In this document: one piece after another, positions 1 through 28,441 of the stretch
How the letters are laid out: every line of letters starts with the position of its first letter
Position numbering within the stretch: position 1 is the stretch's first letter
DNA from: Prostheceraeus crozeri
Taxonomy: Eukaryota > Platyhelminthes > Polycladida > Euryleptidae
NCBI GenBank assembly: GCA_907163375.1
Contig: CAJQUW010007735.1
Coordinates: 47,501-111,500, forward strand
Length of the DNA stretch: 64,000 nt
Direction of reading: 5' to 3'
Program-made: the position numbers and the translations under genes
The notes under the pieces: model-generated
The model's database searches: none
Told to the model about the DNA's origin: nothing
What the model saw: only the letters and a program-made list of their open reading frames with translations

Positions 1-851
<851 letters not shown>

Positions 852-1619
852 AACTCAGAACTCAGAAAGTTTATTGACCAAATTTTGGTACAAACAGAGA
901 AAGTTATGTGGTGATGATAATTACTGTAACATAAAAAGAGATGAGATTTACAAAAAAATTAAGTGGATGAATGAACGAATGCGGCAACCACAACCAGGAA
1001 TGATGTCTGATTCACGATGAGGAATGATGTATATGAAGCACTTCAACGGATGTTGCGTTAGAATGAGTCTGAAAAGTTTCTGATGCACAATTAGAAATTC
1101 ACATTATGATATTATTAATGATATTATTTACAAAAATTTGAGAACGATGACATTGAGGCATGAGCATGAAATGATGACAACAAAATTACGATAGCGAGAA
1201 TGGTTATGATACATTTACAAAGGCATGAATTTCTCTCATCGCATGTTGAACATAATCATTATAGTATGCATGAGTAAATGAGCAGGAAGGATTGTCATAA
1301 ACGAATGAGGAGAGGAGGGAAATATATCTCAAAAGGATGATATGCATAGCAATTGTAATGATAAATACATGTTAATTTAAGAATTAGTAAATGTTATTAA
1401 TGTCTTATTTACCAATCACACTTCATCACAGCAGATTATTAACCCTATTATTAAATCGGAGGTTCGGTTATTAAAATCAAAAATTTTGTAAGTACAAGTA
1501 GTAGAACGTGATGTGTTCCAAGAGTCAAGAATGTAATATAGCATTCCTCTGGTGAAGCAAGAGAAACCCATGGGACAGATCACGTTCAAGAACAGAAATT
1601 CAGATGAATAATTTTACAT

Positions 1620-1715
1620 ACCTGGAATGATATGACAAAAGTTTGGTTAGTCAAATATGGAGCACGAGCGGTTGAAGTTTCCGACCTCCGATATGTAGGA
1701 ATGCTTGCAGAGTGA
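1620..1715 (-). promoter_or_regulatory. 3'-located initiator/DPE, exon-1 copy and splice donor (LINE-A copy 1)
   Basis: On the minus strand, TCACTCT (1709-1715) fits an initiator (YYANWYY). GGTCG falls at +28 to +32 from its A, the DPE position and consensus RGWYV. The 85-nt exon segment 1622-1706 ends CCAG and is followed by GTATGT, a good splice donor. The same 85 nt, with at least one substitution, is joined to ORF1 in the full-length copy at 39259-39343. Promoter activity is inferred. Confidence 0.6.
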
Positions 1716-2267
1716 GACAATTGTTGCATCGTCTATCAGTATCAGTAAACATTAATCACTCGGCACTGTTTCTTATGTCCAAGGTTATGTGGATCGATCA
1801 TTAATTATTCATTTTATTGTTTCATAGATATTGAAGTCAGTACTTGCTAAAAATCGTAATGGAATGGGCTTGATAATACATTTATTAAATAAGCAGGTTG
1901 GCATGTCAAAGTAACTGCCCATTGTTTCTTATATATGTATGGTGCGTTATCGATGAATTCATTAATGGCATGCGTCTGTCCAACCTTTTTTGTGTTCAAA
2001 GTTGCATAGAAATCGAATGTAGTTGATCAATATGACAAGTTGCGTGCATTGATGAATTTGTAAGACAGATGGAAATCCAAATGTTAACGGAATCTATTGT
2101 TTCTCAAATACATGTGATTTCATAAGTTTATGTAATGATCATCATCACACATCTGTCAACTTTTCAGGGCTTCATAGAAATCGTATCATAAGCAGTTGAT
2201 CAACTCAATGGAGCAGTCATGATAATAAAACTGAAAACTGGACAGATTGATATAGTAGATGTTATCA

Positions 2268-3707
2268 TTATCGATTGTTCCTTATGTGCATTGCTTTGGC
2301 AATGAATTCATCGATGGCACATGCCTGTCTTGCCTTTAGCGTATTCATATTTTCATAGAAATCCGACCGATCACAATTACTTAGGAATGGAATCAATGCA
2401 AGTCGTTCAGTCATATATCGTGGACAAATTGATATGAAATGAAAAATGTCTCTATTTCATTCTTATCACAGAATTTGCAAATGAAATCGTTATGAGTAGT
2501 TCGGTTTTGATATGTGCCAGTTTCTGCTGCAAGAGTGTGATTACCAGTTCGAAGTTTCAGGATATTTTCAATCTTGATTTTATTGCTAACTAGATGCAAA
2601 TATTGCTTCGTCTCACATTGAAATCTACATAGTTCTAAATATCTTATTCCTTTGCTGCTATTTCTTGCGCTGTTAATCCAGTCTTTCCTGAAATATTCAA
2701 ATAAAACGGTGTTGATAACAGTTTTTGGCTTTTTATCATTATAATCAAAGTTTTGTAGCTGTTGTAATTGAGTCTTTTCCATCAGTTTAACTATCCTGTC
2801 ACACCATGTATTGCGGAATAATTTCAAATTTAAGTTGGCATTTATAGCCTTAAAAATTCGTGTAATCAGCCTATGATTATTTTCATCTTCCTTTAACTTC
2901 ATGTAATAATTAAAAGCTGATTTATAGTAATGGAATTCCAAGGGTTTTATGCCGAATTCACCGATTATGCAATAGTTTGGTGTCGTGATTCTTAAATGGT
3001 GAAATTTTTTATAGAATTGCATAATAATTTTATTCGGATCATTCAAATTTCTATCAAAATATAATTCACCACCATATTTCATTTTCGATAGTGTCAACAT
3101 TTCAAATGTTTCATTTAATATCTTCGCGTCAACAGTTACAAATTCTTTCAGAGTTTTGGCAGTTATGTATGATGATAGTTTTCCTTTCTTAGTGACTTCT
3201 TCAATTTGCTTTCTGTCGCTTTTTGCGATCCAAACACCTAAGTATTTATATTCTTCTACTACTTGAATCGGTGTTATAGCATCATCATCCTTCAGTAATA
3301 ACTCCCTAAAAATGTTTGTTTCATTGTATATCATAATTTTAGTTTTTTCATAGTTTATTGTTAGACCGTTTTCATTACAAAATGTTCTCATGTATTCCAG
3401 CTGTCTGATCAATCCATGTTGGGATTTGCTCAATAATACCAGATCATCAGCATATACTAGTGATGCTAATTTAATATCAATTATTTCAACTGGTTCAATG
3501 TTTTTCATATTTGCGTCAAATTTACAGAGCAAATCATTAATATAAAGACAAAATAATATTGGTGATAAACTGTCTCCCTGTGGAATTCCATTATTTAATC
3601 TAAATTCTCCACTTTCTTTTCCATCAAATAATATTTTGTATTTTTTATTATTTATTATATTTTCCATTAAGGACAAATAGTCGCCTTTCGGTATAATAGC
3701 TCTTAAT
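2268..3707 (-). pseudogene. LINE-A ORF2 fragment: reverse transcriptase C-terminal half, frameshifted
   Basis: This matches the C-terminal part of the intact ORF2 at 34810-38205 from just before RT motif B to the stop. It retains the PQGDSLSP motif and the YADD catalytic box. Compared with the intact copy, one T of TCTTCT is missing near 2450, which shifts the frame and ends the open frame at 2411, inside the C-terminal CX2C...H...C finger. The position equivalent to the true stop is 2268-2270. The copy is dead: it lacks endonuclease, RT motif A and an intact C-terminus. Confidence 0.9.
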
Positions 3708-18014
<14,307 letters not shown>

Positions 18015-18777
18015 AACTCAGAACTCAGAACTCAGAATGTTTATTGACCAACTTGGTACAAACATGAGATAAAAAAATGCATATACAAAAAAAAAAATAG
18101 AAAAGATGAAGTACACATGAATGAATGAATGCGGCAACAGCGATTGATGGAAATGAGGATGGTATAAGCGTTCGGAGGTAAGATGACAGCGGTGATCACA
18201 AGTGTTCTTCGGTGGGCGCATGATGTCTGAAAAACTCTTCAAAGTTCTTGAGTGATGACTGGGACTATTTACAGGTTTGATATTTATATGAGGACGATAA
18301 CGTGATAAGTTAATGCATGAGAAGAATATGAAGATATAGCATATGAGAAAACATTTCATAGATAAATGAGAAGAGGAGACTCAATATTCATGTATCATAT
18401 CATGTCATGTAATTATATGATCGGGATTGATGATTAATTAAGTTTTAGTAAATCATTTATTTGCACATCACACCATCGCAGCAGATTATTTACCTATAGC
18501 CTTATTATTTGATCGGAGATGCGGTCGGTTATTGATGTCAAAGTAGGTTTATATTAGAATAAAATGTGGTTAAACATGATGCATTTTAGGACTTTATCAA
18601 ATGATAAATCAACTATCCAAATGGTGCAGTCTTAAGTGAATAGCATTGAAGAAAAAAGAATTCCTCAATGCTTAAGAAACCCAAGACCGCAAATACCGTG
18701 GCCACTAATAGATCACACGTTAGAAACGAAAGAGCATCACGTCTAAACACAAAATCATAAGAAATATCCCAACTCTT

Positions 18778-18871
18778 ACCTGAAATGGTGCAAGGAATGT
18801 TGAAATTAGAGAAATTCACGATTGAGATTTTACCGATCGACCTCCGATATTCAGTATCGATAGCAGAGTGA
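18778..18871 (-). promoter_or_regulatory. 3'-located initiator/DPE, exon-1 copy and splice donor (LINE-B)
   Basis: On the minus strand TCACTCT (18865-18871) is an initiator match, and GGTCG lies at +28 to +32, the DPE position. Between TCACTCTGC and ATATCGGAGGTCG there are 12 nt, exactly as in LINE-A, although those 12 nt differ. The 87-nt segment 18780-18866 is identical to the leader upstream of ORF1 (23980-24066). Here it ends TTTCAG and is followed by GTAAGAGT, a near-perfect donor. A CTAAT branch-point candidate lies about 27 nt before the AG. Confidence 0.65.
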
Positions 18872-19468
18872 AACATTTGCTGTGCATAGTGCATCAATGT
18901 CAATATGAGTATTAATCATTTGCTATTGTTTTGCCGTTCACCGTTACGTTGATATATCAAGAAAAATGCGCTGCCTATTGTCAAAATAAGCGGACAGCTA
19001 TAACTTCATAGAAATCTGATCGAGTTTAATCATTCACAAATTTGGTGAAACTATTATCAAATAGATGAGGAATTTGTTATCTATTGTTTCTACTAACCAT
19101 CAGTTAGTCAATGAATTCATCAATAGTTTTGATTTCTTAACTGTAAGTCCTTCAATATTTGCGTGATCAAATGCAATTTTCTAGTAATAGAAGCAGCCTA
19201 TTTCTTTCAGCTGAATCGCGAAACAATTGATATGTAGCGATGCAGTTTTCACTTAATTTTTAGTGCATTTGTGAGACCATAGCACTCTATGACATAGTTC
19301 AGTCTACGAAGAAAAAGAAATTTAATTCGATTTACTGTTGTTGAATTACGAACCAATTGATAAGTTATGACAGGGTTCTTTTGTCTGTCATAGAAATCGG
19401 ATCGAATGCAATAATTCAAGACTAGGAAAGATCAATCTCTTATCATGTCAAAATTAGTATAGAATATA

Positions 19469-22400
19469 TTATCTATTGTTTCTACATTGCATCGCTTTAT
19501 CAATGAATTCATCAATTGCTTTGATTTGTCCTATCTTTAATGTATTCATAATTTCATAGAAATCTGATCGTGTACAGTCTGCTAGGAACGGAATCAGCAT
19601 TCTTCTTTCTGCGTTGTATCGCGAACAAATTGATACAAAATGATAGATATCTTCCGTCACATCATTTTCACATAATTTGCAAGTAAAGTCATCATGAGTG
19701 CTTCGATTTTGATATGTTCCAACTTCAGCTGCGAGAGTGTGATTTCCAGTTCGCAACTTAAGGATATTATCAGTTTTTATTTTTTCATCAACTAGACATA
19801 GATATTGTTTCATATCGGATTGGAATCTACAGAGCTCTAAGTATCTTAGTCCTTTGTTGCTATTCTTTGCACTATTTATCCATTCACTTCGGAAATATTC
19901 AGTTAGACGATTGTTAACAACAGTTTTATATCTTTTGTCGTAAATGTCAATATTCTGTAACTTTTGTAAATGGATTTTCTCCATAAGTTTGAGTATTCTG
20001 TTACACCATGTGTTATGGAATAATTTTTTATCAATGCTGTGATTTATCCTGTTAAATAAACGTGTAACTAGACTTTGATTAGTTTTAGTTTTCAACTTAA
20101 GATAATAATTCAAGGCTGATTTGTAACAATGAAATTCCATAGGTTTTACATCAAATTCGCCAATAATGCAGTAGTTCGGTGTAGTGATTCTTAGGTGATG
20201 AAATTTTTTGTAGAACTGCATAATTATTTTATTTGGATCATTTAAATTTCTATCAAAATAGAACTCACAACCATATTTCATTTTTGATAAGGTTAGCATT
20301 TCAAAAGTTTCATTTAGAATTTTTGAGTTGATATTTCCAAATTCTTTCAGTGTTTTAGCAGTCAAATATGATGATGCTCGTCCTTTCTTTGTGATCTCTT
20401 CAATATGCTTTCTGTCAGTTTTAGCTATCCAGATACCTAAATATTTGTATTCTTCTACTATTTCGATAGATGTTGTGGTATCATCATCATTTTTTAGCAT
20501 GAGCTCTTTAAAGTTTTCTTTCTCATTATGAATCATGATTTTAGTTTTGTTGTAGTTGATGGTAAGTCCATTTTCATTACAAAAAGTTTTCATGTGTTTG
20601 ATTTGCTTGATTAATCCTTGTTGAGATTCACTAAATAAAACAATATCATCGGCATAGACTAATGAGGCAAGCTTTATATCAACTATTTTAATTGGGTCGA
20701 TATTATTTATGTTTTTATGTAGTTCTATCAAAAAAATCATTTATATATAGACAAAATAAAGTTGGCGATAAACTATCTCCCTGTGGAATTCCATTTTCTA
20801 ATATAAATTCTTCACTTTCGGCTCCATTAAGCAAAATTTTGTATTTCTTCTTATCTATAACATTTTCCATCAAAGAAAGATAATGACCATTAGGAATGAT
20901 GCCTCTTAATTTATTGATCAAACGATATTTTGGGATTGAATCGAAAGCCTTTGATAGATCAATGAAGCAAATGTATAATTGCTTTTTACTGTTTTTATAG
21001 ATTTGTATGATTTCTTTTAGCATCCAGATATTGTCTAAGGTAGAATTTTCTTTCCGAAATCCTGTTTGACATTCATGAATTAATCCATGTCTGTCAATCC
21101 AAGTATTCAGTCTGTCATTTAATATTTTTGTAAGCACTTTCTCAACACAGGAAGACAAATTTAGACATCGGTATGAGTTACTATTGTTTTTATCTCCTTT
21201 TTTGTATATAGGTATCATCCAACTTAATTCCCATGGAGTGCTTTTATCTTGAAAAATGCTGTTATAGAGTATTTCCAATATCTGGATTTGGCTGGGGTTA
21301 TTTTTGAATATTTCGTATACAACATGATCTGGACCACTTGATTTCATATTTTTCGTTGATTTTATTGCTTTTTTTTCGATTTCTTCGACTGTGATTCTGT
21401 TATCTAAAAAATTTTCTTCAGTTATCACAGGTAAATTGAAAGAGTTAGGTTGATTTTTTTTAACTACGTTTGAGATGCTCAATTGAAAATCTTTAACTTT
21501 AGTAACATCCTTAAAATTTTCTGCACTTAGTTTAGTGTCTATTTTTTTGTTTTTTTCCAGGTCTATTTTTATTTATTAGTTCCCAATATCTTTTGGAATC
21601 ATTATTTAATTTTGCTTTTTGTAACTCTTCTAATTTTGTTTTTTGTAGTTTTCTTTTTTCTAGTTTCAGAGTTTTATTAAATTGTCTCTTTTTTTCTAAT
21701 AAAGAGGTTAGGTTTTCTTCAGTTTGGTTATATTTGTACACATCAATTGCATTTTTATAATTTTTTTCGAAGATATCTAGTATCTTTTGAGTATTTAGCT
21801 TGTTTTTTTAAATCCATTTTCTGGTAAATCTCCTTACTTGTGTTAACTAATTCATGATACAAATCTTTTGTATTTAACTTTTTTTTATTTATCTTTTCTG
21901 CAAGTTCTACACTTTTTGCAAATACGACTTCTTGATATTCATAGGAATTAGAATTAAACATCATTTTGAATGGTCTTACATTCTTATACATGGTGCGACT
22001 ACAATTTTTATTATGCATTTTTGATTCTGATTTTATATTCAAGTTTATGTCTATCTTCAATGGTCTATGGTCCGTAAATAGCTTAGGTTCAAGTATTTCA
22101 AAGGCTTTCAATTTTCCTATCATAGATCCTGATAAGATTAGATAGTCAACAACTGATTTATAGTTCCTACCATTTTGGATTTTACAAAATGTATGTGCGC
22201 CTTCTTCATATCTGCCATTAGCTATGACAAGAGATGTTTCATTGCAGAATTCTATCAATTCTCTACCTTGTTTATTTATTACTGAATCGTCTGATATTCT
22301 AATGGGGAGATCCATATGTTCGTTGTCATTTACTATACCAGTTCTACTATTAAGGTCTCCCAACATTAGTATGTTCTTCATTTTGTATTTTTTAATATAA

Positions 22401-22876
22401 TCTTTTATTCTATCAAAGTAATATTTATCAGCATATTTCGAATCTCTGCTTTCTCTGTAGCAAAGTATCAGAAAGATTTCCTTCATATCTTTCCATTTAT
22501 TGTTAGCAATTTTAACTATTAATGTATCCCCGTTTTCGGTAATTACCTTTTCGATACTTTGTTGGTTTATATCATTTCTATAATATAATCTAGCTCCTTT
22601 AATTGGTCTTCCAAAATTATTTTTATCTTTGCTTATCGTTTCGATTATACCATATCGATTTAATGAGAGAGAAATATTGTTCGACTCATTTTCAATTAAG
22701 TGTGTCTCTGTAAAACATATGAGATCAACACAATTTATATCTTTCATCATGTCAGAATCTTGAAGCTTATCTCCATTTAAGCCATTAATGTTAACGTGAT
22801 ATATTTTCAATGTTTCATAGTTAGGATCGCTCACTTTTTCGGTATTTTCCGTCTCCTCTCCTCGTTCATCTATGTT
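19469..22876 (-). pseudogene. LINE-B ORF2: APE endonuclease-reverse transcriptase with three frameshifts
   Basis: Homologous along its length to intact LINE-A ORF2. The N-terminal part has the APE-type endonuclease signatures TETHL, GDLNSR and TDHRPL. The reverse transcriptase has FIDLSKAFDS (motif A), PQGDSLSP (motif B) and YADD (motif C). The C-terminus has a CX2C...H...C finger. The frame is broken three times, each time consistent with one extra base in a homopolymer of seven: T7 at 21761-21767, one of two T7 runs within 21542-21556, and A7 at 20730-20736. Such errors can be mutations or consensus errors of the assembly. The frame opens at the ORF1 stop without an ATG. Confidence 0.88.
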
Positions 22877-23978
22877 AAAATAAAGGTGGCACTGAATAAG
22901 TGTTCGTGTTGGGGTACATCATACTTGGTTGAGGCACAGGTTGATAATTCACAGATGAGAAGTGTTGCTGTTGTTGAGGATAATTGAGCTGGTATTGACC
23001 ATACGGCGGAAGTTGATGAGGTGCTGGTCCATGATATTGGGGTCTCACTCTTGTTCGATAAAATCCTCCATTATTGTTTCCATTCCATCTTTGTCTTGGT
23101 CTCCTCGCATTGTAGCAGTTTCTCGCAATATGGCCAGGTCGAGAACATACATAGCAGATAGGAGGTGGTCTTCTTTGATTGTTGCGGTTATAGGTTCCAT
23201 TACGATGATATATTGCCGTTGGTGGTGGTGGTGGTGGAGGTGGAACTGTTGGTTGTGGTGTTGGTTGGAACTGCTGTTGCTTTTGGTGACGCTGCTTCTC
23301 GCTCATCGAATGTCTGATGTCGTCGAGTAAGTGTTTTAGGACAGTCATTTCACTTCTTGTCTCCTCTTTGTGCTTTTGGAACATATGCCGTAGGTCATCA
23401 TCATTGCTGTTGTCGTTGTGGCTTGGCCTGCTCTGGTGGTCTTTTTCTTCGTATTGGGTTAATTGGTCTTGTAGGACTGTCAAAGAAAGCGCCATATCAT
23501 CGTTTGATCTCTGTAGGGCTCGAGCTTCTTCATTAAGGGTCTCAATCTGCTCCTTCAGAGTGTTTCTCTCTTCTATCACCTTGCTTAAATTGTGAGTTAA
23601 GTCCAAGATTTCTCCGTCCTTTAATTCTAATCGCTTTTTGTAATCGTCCAGAAGAGCAGATTTACCATCAAACTTTGACATTTTCTCCTTCACGATGGTC
23701 AGTTCGGCTGGATGCATTTGCTGGACGCACTCTGCACAAGCATATTTTCGGTGGTAAAGATTTTCTTTGTAATATTTTACTAGCTCATACTCAGGGAGGT
23801 CGGTACACACAAAGTGCCAAAATGTGTCGCACTTTCTGCATTGTAATCCGTCCTGTGATGTGGATTGTTGGCATTTCTTGCACATATTCTGTACATTGGC
23901 GATAAAGCTGGACGATGGGGATGTTGGCTGATTTACAACCGGTGTTGGTGTTAGAGTTGCTGTCGCCGCATTCATCAT
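22875..23978 (-). CDS. LINE-B ORF1: PHD-finger/coiled-coil/CCHC nucleic-acid-binding protein
   Basis: A 367-residue ORF1 protein, the presumed RNA-binding partner of ORF2 in the retrotransposition particle. I start it at ATG 23978, one base after the inferred splice junction at 23980/23979; upstream in-frame codons belong to the leader. A PHD-type zinc finger lies at about residues 33-85 (CKKC, CRKC, WHFVC, CAEC). A Glu/Lys/Leu-rich coiled coil follows at about 105-185, then a proline/glutamine-rich stretch and a CCHC knuckle (CYVCSRPGHIARNC) near residue 270. The C-terminus is Gln/Pro/Tyr-rich. The frame is intact although ORF2 is broken. The TAA stop overlaps the ORF2 frame. Confidence 0.9.
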   Translation of the reverse strand: MMNAATATLTPTPVVNQPTSPSSSFIANVQNMCKKCQQSTSQDGLQCRKCDTFWHFVCTDLPEYELVKYYKENLYHRKYACAECVQQMHPAELTIVKEKMSKFDGKSALLDDYKKRLELKDGEILDLTHNLSKVIEERNTLKEQIETLNEEARALQRSNDDMALSLTVLQDQLTQYEEKDHQSRPSHNDNSNDDDLRHMFQKHKEETRSEMTVLKHLLDDIRHSMSEKQRHQKQQQFQPTPQPTVPPPPPPPPTAIYHRNGTYNRNNQRRPPPICYVCSRPGHIARNCYNARRPRQRWNGNNNGGFYRTRVRPQYHGPAPHQLPPYGQYQLNYPQQQQHFSSVNYQPVPQPSMMYPNTNTYSVPPLF

Positions 23979-23979
23979 T

Positions 23980-24064
23980 CTGAAATGGTGCAAGGAATGT
24001 TGAAATTAGAGAAATTCACGATTGAGATTTTACCGATCGACCTCCGATATTCAGTATCGATAGC

Positions 24065-24066
<2 letters not shown>
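23980..24066 (-). other. LINE-B 5' leader, duplicate of the 3' exon copy
   Basis: These 87 nt are identical to 18780-18866. In the 3' copy the segment is followed by GTAAGAGT; here it is fused to A-ATG of ORF1, as expected if the inserted RNA had been spliced. The 5' end of the element lies about +4 from the predicted initiator of the 3' copy and abuts (CT)n. The end of the leader (CTAAT about 27 nt before a pyrimidine-rich TTTCAG) itself looks like a splice acceptor, so it could be reused when an upstream donor is spliced onto this copy. Confidence 0.75.
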
Positions 24067-26175
<2,109 letters not shown>

Positions 26176-26349
26176 CGTCCTCTCTAAAATCTTCCGTCAA
26201 TTTCCTCTTTCTTTCCTCATCTTCTTCTCCTTCCACTCTCCTTCCCTATCTTCCTTCTAGGTCTGCCGATTTCTTCTCTCACAACATAATTTTCCTTTTG
26301 TAATTAATTTTCAATTTATTTCACGCATTCCTATTCCAAACAAAATCTT

Positions 26350-26620
26350 GGTCCTTTTGTAAAGTAATCTTCAATTTATTTTCACACTTCCCATTTCAAT
26401 AATTGTTTAATGAGCCGCTTCTCCTAGCCTCTTGAATTTTGGTCCTTTTGTAAATAATCTTCAATTTATTTTTACGCATTCCTATGTCAATAATTGCTTA
26501 ATGAGCCGCTTCTCCTAGCCTCTTGAATCTTGGTCCTTTTGTAAGTAATCTTCAATTTATTTTTACGCATTCCTATTTCAATAATTGTTTAATGAGCCGC
26601 TTCTCCTAGCCTCTTGACTT
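26350..26620 (+). repeat. 91-bp minisatellite in the PLE-C 3' region, three copies
   Basis: Three imperfect direct repeats begin at 26350, 26441 and 26532, each opening GGTCCTTTTGTAA and containing AATGAGCCGCTTCTCCTAGC. A shorter degenerate copy precedes them (about 26290-26349). The same array occurs in copy 2. Confidence 0.88.
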
Positions 26621-26869
26621 CACGTCTTCTTCTTTGAGTTTGTTTACTAAATCTCTTGACGACTCTGTTTTCTTAACTCGTTCACGCCTTTTGTTCAGCG
26701 TTTCCTTTCATCTGCCCCTCAAAAACTTAGCTCCACACTCAATTCCTGCTCAACTCCACTTGTCATTGTATTCAACGCCCAGTGCTATTGTCAATTTCTC
26801 CTATTGTCCAATTAGTCTCCCACCCTTACTTATGTGAATTTTTCTTTGCATTAACATCATTTTTGTATC

Positions 26870-26906
26870 TTGAGCTGATGAAGCATTACGCGAAACCGGT
26901 CCTCAA
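26870..26906 (+). ncRNA. Hammerhead-ribozyme-like motif, PLE-C copy 1
   Basis: The order is TTGAG, CTGATGA (26875-26881), a short GC...GC stem II, GAAA (26892-26895), ACCGGT, C, then CTCAA (26902-26906). TTGAG pairs with CTCAA as stem I, and the predicted cleavage site follows C26901. Stem III would be the self-complementary ACCGGT with no loop, as in minimal hammerheads thought to work as dimers. Hammerheads are known in Penelope-like elements. Stem II is short and has one extra A after the core, so activity is uncertain. Confidence 0.6.
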
Positions 26907-27061
26907 TTACATTTACTCCATCAAACTGCTGCTGAATTTTTGATTTTTGATTTTGAAAGGACGTCAGAGCGAGCGACTCAGGCTCTTGCCTCTCACTCTC
27001 CCTCTCTCTCCTCAACCTGTCCAGTGCCTTTCGTCCTTGAATTACTTTCATCTAATTCAGC

Positions 27062-28441
27062 ATGCGTCGCACAATCCTACCTACACCAAATCGCAACTCC
27101 TCAATAACCAACTCCCGGAGATTCCGCAACCATCATAACGGCCGCTGCTTTCAATCTTCCCAACCCCTCACAGGAGGTTTCTCCAGAACACCGCGCTCTG
27201 CCAATTCAAAGCTGGACCAAGCTCCTCCACTGTCGTCGAACTCAATCCCTGCGCAGTACTTTGAAATCACTCGAGCACATTTCTCCATCATCAAGTGTAT
27301 GCATCATTCGTCCCATCTCCGAATGCACAAACCAAAGACTCTTCTGAAGCAAGCTAAAGTTTTGAGTGAACTCCTCCATCCTGCTTTCCCTTCTGAGTCC
27401 TTCAGAAGAAAAGCTGCTCGAATTGCTGACACATGGCTCTCCCAAGCTACAGAGGGTCTGACTGACCACTACTTGGAGGTCAAGTCCTGTGCACTTGACA
27501 AGATCCGGACTACTGCAATTCCAATCGAGGTCCTCGACAACTCGATCTCAATGGTCACTAAATGGGCTAAGAGGCAGCTGGGAAGAAAACTTCATCCAGA
27601 CGTCCTCTCTTCTTCTATCGCTGAAATCCGCACCAATCAAATCATCGCCCTCAGCGTGCCAAGCCCACACCACCTCAACCCTCCTCCTACCAATGATCCC
27701 CCTCTACAAACCGCTTCGATCTCAACTTCAACACAAACCACCTCTACCTCTACATGTACACAAACTTTGGATCCCACTCCTACGACGGAGCCTCCCTCGA
27801 TCTGCTCACCTCCGGTCTTTTCCACTACAACCCTCCCAGATACTCCTCTACCTCAACGACCGAATAGAGGAAGAAAACGCGCACGATCCTCTCCGTCCGC
27901 TCCACGTCAACTAAGCCTCTTCGGCAAGAAAATCGACTCTCCAGCCGCACCATCACAACCTTCTGACACCATATCTAATTGGCAAGAAAACGTCGTTGCT
28001 GGCGATAGCAATCTTCGAGACTTCAATTTTTCCAACACCACCGTTATCGCTCACAACAACGGCAAACTTTGGCATTTCAAGACATTTCTTTCTTCGATCA
28101 CCACACCAGATCCTGACGTCAGACGCTTCGCAATTTGCCTAAGCACCCTCGACAAGGACAACGTACTCATCTCTACCTCCACAACTCTTAAAGGCGTCTT
28201 AGGCGCAGCCCGTCGTGTTTTCCCGAACGCCAAACTCCTTGTCCAACTGGCTGGTATTGACTCAACCTTTTCAAGTCAGCAGATCTCAAATCTACAGGAT
28301 CTCAATGCCTTCGTCATCAACAAGGCACCCTCCTCATGCGTCCATGTCCCAACGGCTTCAAATTTCAAGCAGGTTCGCGGCTCGTGGAACGAGGATAGTC
28401 GCCAACAAATCCTTGATTCTCTCAAGACTTTTTTAGCCTAA
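27062..28441 (+). CDS. PLE-C ORF1, putative SGNH/GDSL-hydrolase-like domain protein
   Basis: A 459-residue protein starting at ATG 27062. The N-terminus is basic and Ser/Asn-rich; a predicted helical region follows (about residues 60-200), then a low-complexity Thr/Ser/Pro linker (about 205-275) and a basic patch (RGRKRARS). From about residue 310 to the end there is an SGNH-hydrolase-like fold signature: GDSNLRD (block I with the nucleophilic Ser), a central strand/helix pair and a C-terminal W-N-E-D-S segment where the catalytic Asp/His usually lies. I do not see a clear catalytic His. SGNH domains occur in ORF1s of some CR1-type LINEs; in a PLE this is unusual. It ends two codons after a T TTT TTA heptamer. 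Confidence 0.75.
   Translation: MRRTILPTPNRNSSITNSRRFRNHHNGRCFQSSQPLTGGFSRTPRSANSKLDQAPPLSSNSIPAQYFEITRAHFSIIKCMHHSSHLRMHKPKTLLKQAKVLSELLHPAFPSESFRRKAARIADTWLSQATEGLTDHYLEVKSCALDKIRTTAIPIEVLDNSISMVTKWAKRQLGRKLHPDVLSSSIAEIRTNQIIALSVPSPHHLNPPPTNDPPLQTASISTSTQTTSTSTCTQTLDPTPTTEPPSICSPPVFSTTTLPDTPLPQRPNRGRKRARSSPSAPRQLSLFGKKIDSPAAPSQPSDTISNWQENVVAGDSNLRDFNFSNTTVIAHNNGKLWHFKTFLSSITTPDPDVRRFAICLSTLDKDNVLISTSTTLKGVLGAARRVFPNAKLLVQLAGIDSTFSSQQISNLQDLNAFVINKAPSSCVHVPTASNFKQVRGSWNEDSRQQILDSLKTFLA
28429..28435 (+). other. Putative -1 frameshift slippery site T TTT TTA (PLE-C)
   Basis: In the ORF1 frame the codons read ACT TTT TTA GCC TAA, so the heptamer T TTT TTA is in the correct phase, directly before the last sense codon and the stop. 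A -1 slip enters the RT frame, which is open from 28435 and lacks any ATG near its start. This matches a canonical X XXY YYZ site. I have not modelled a downstream stem-loop. Confidence 0.6.

Noticed and set aside
18613..18903. 96-codon minus-strand frame over the LINE-B 3' region
   Set aside because: Runs across the predicted promoter, exon and donor; no similarity to any protein and no counterpart in LINE-A.
22962..23905. Plus-strand frames opposite LINE-B ORF1 (and similar ones opposite LINE-A ORF1)
   Set aside because: Antisense shadows of low-complexity coding sequence.
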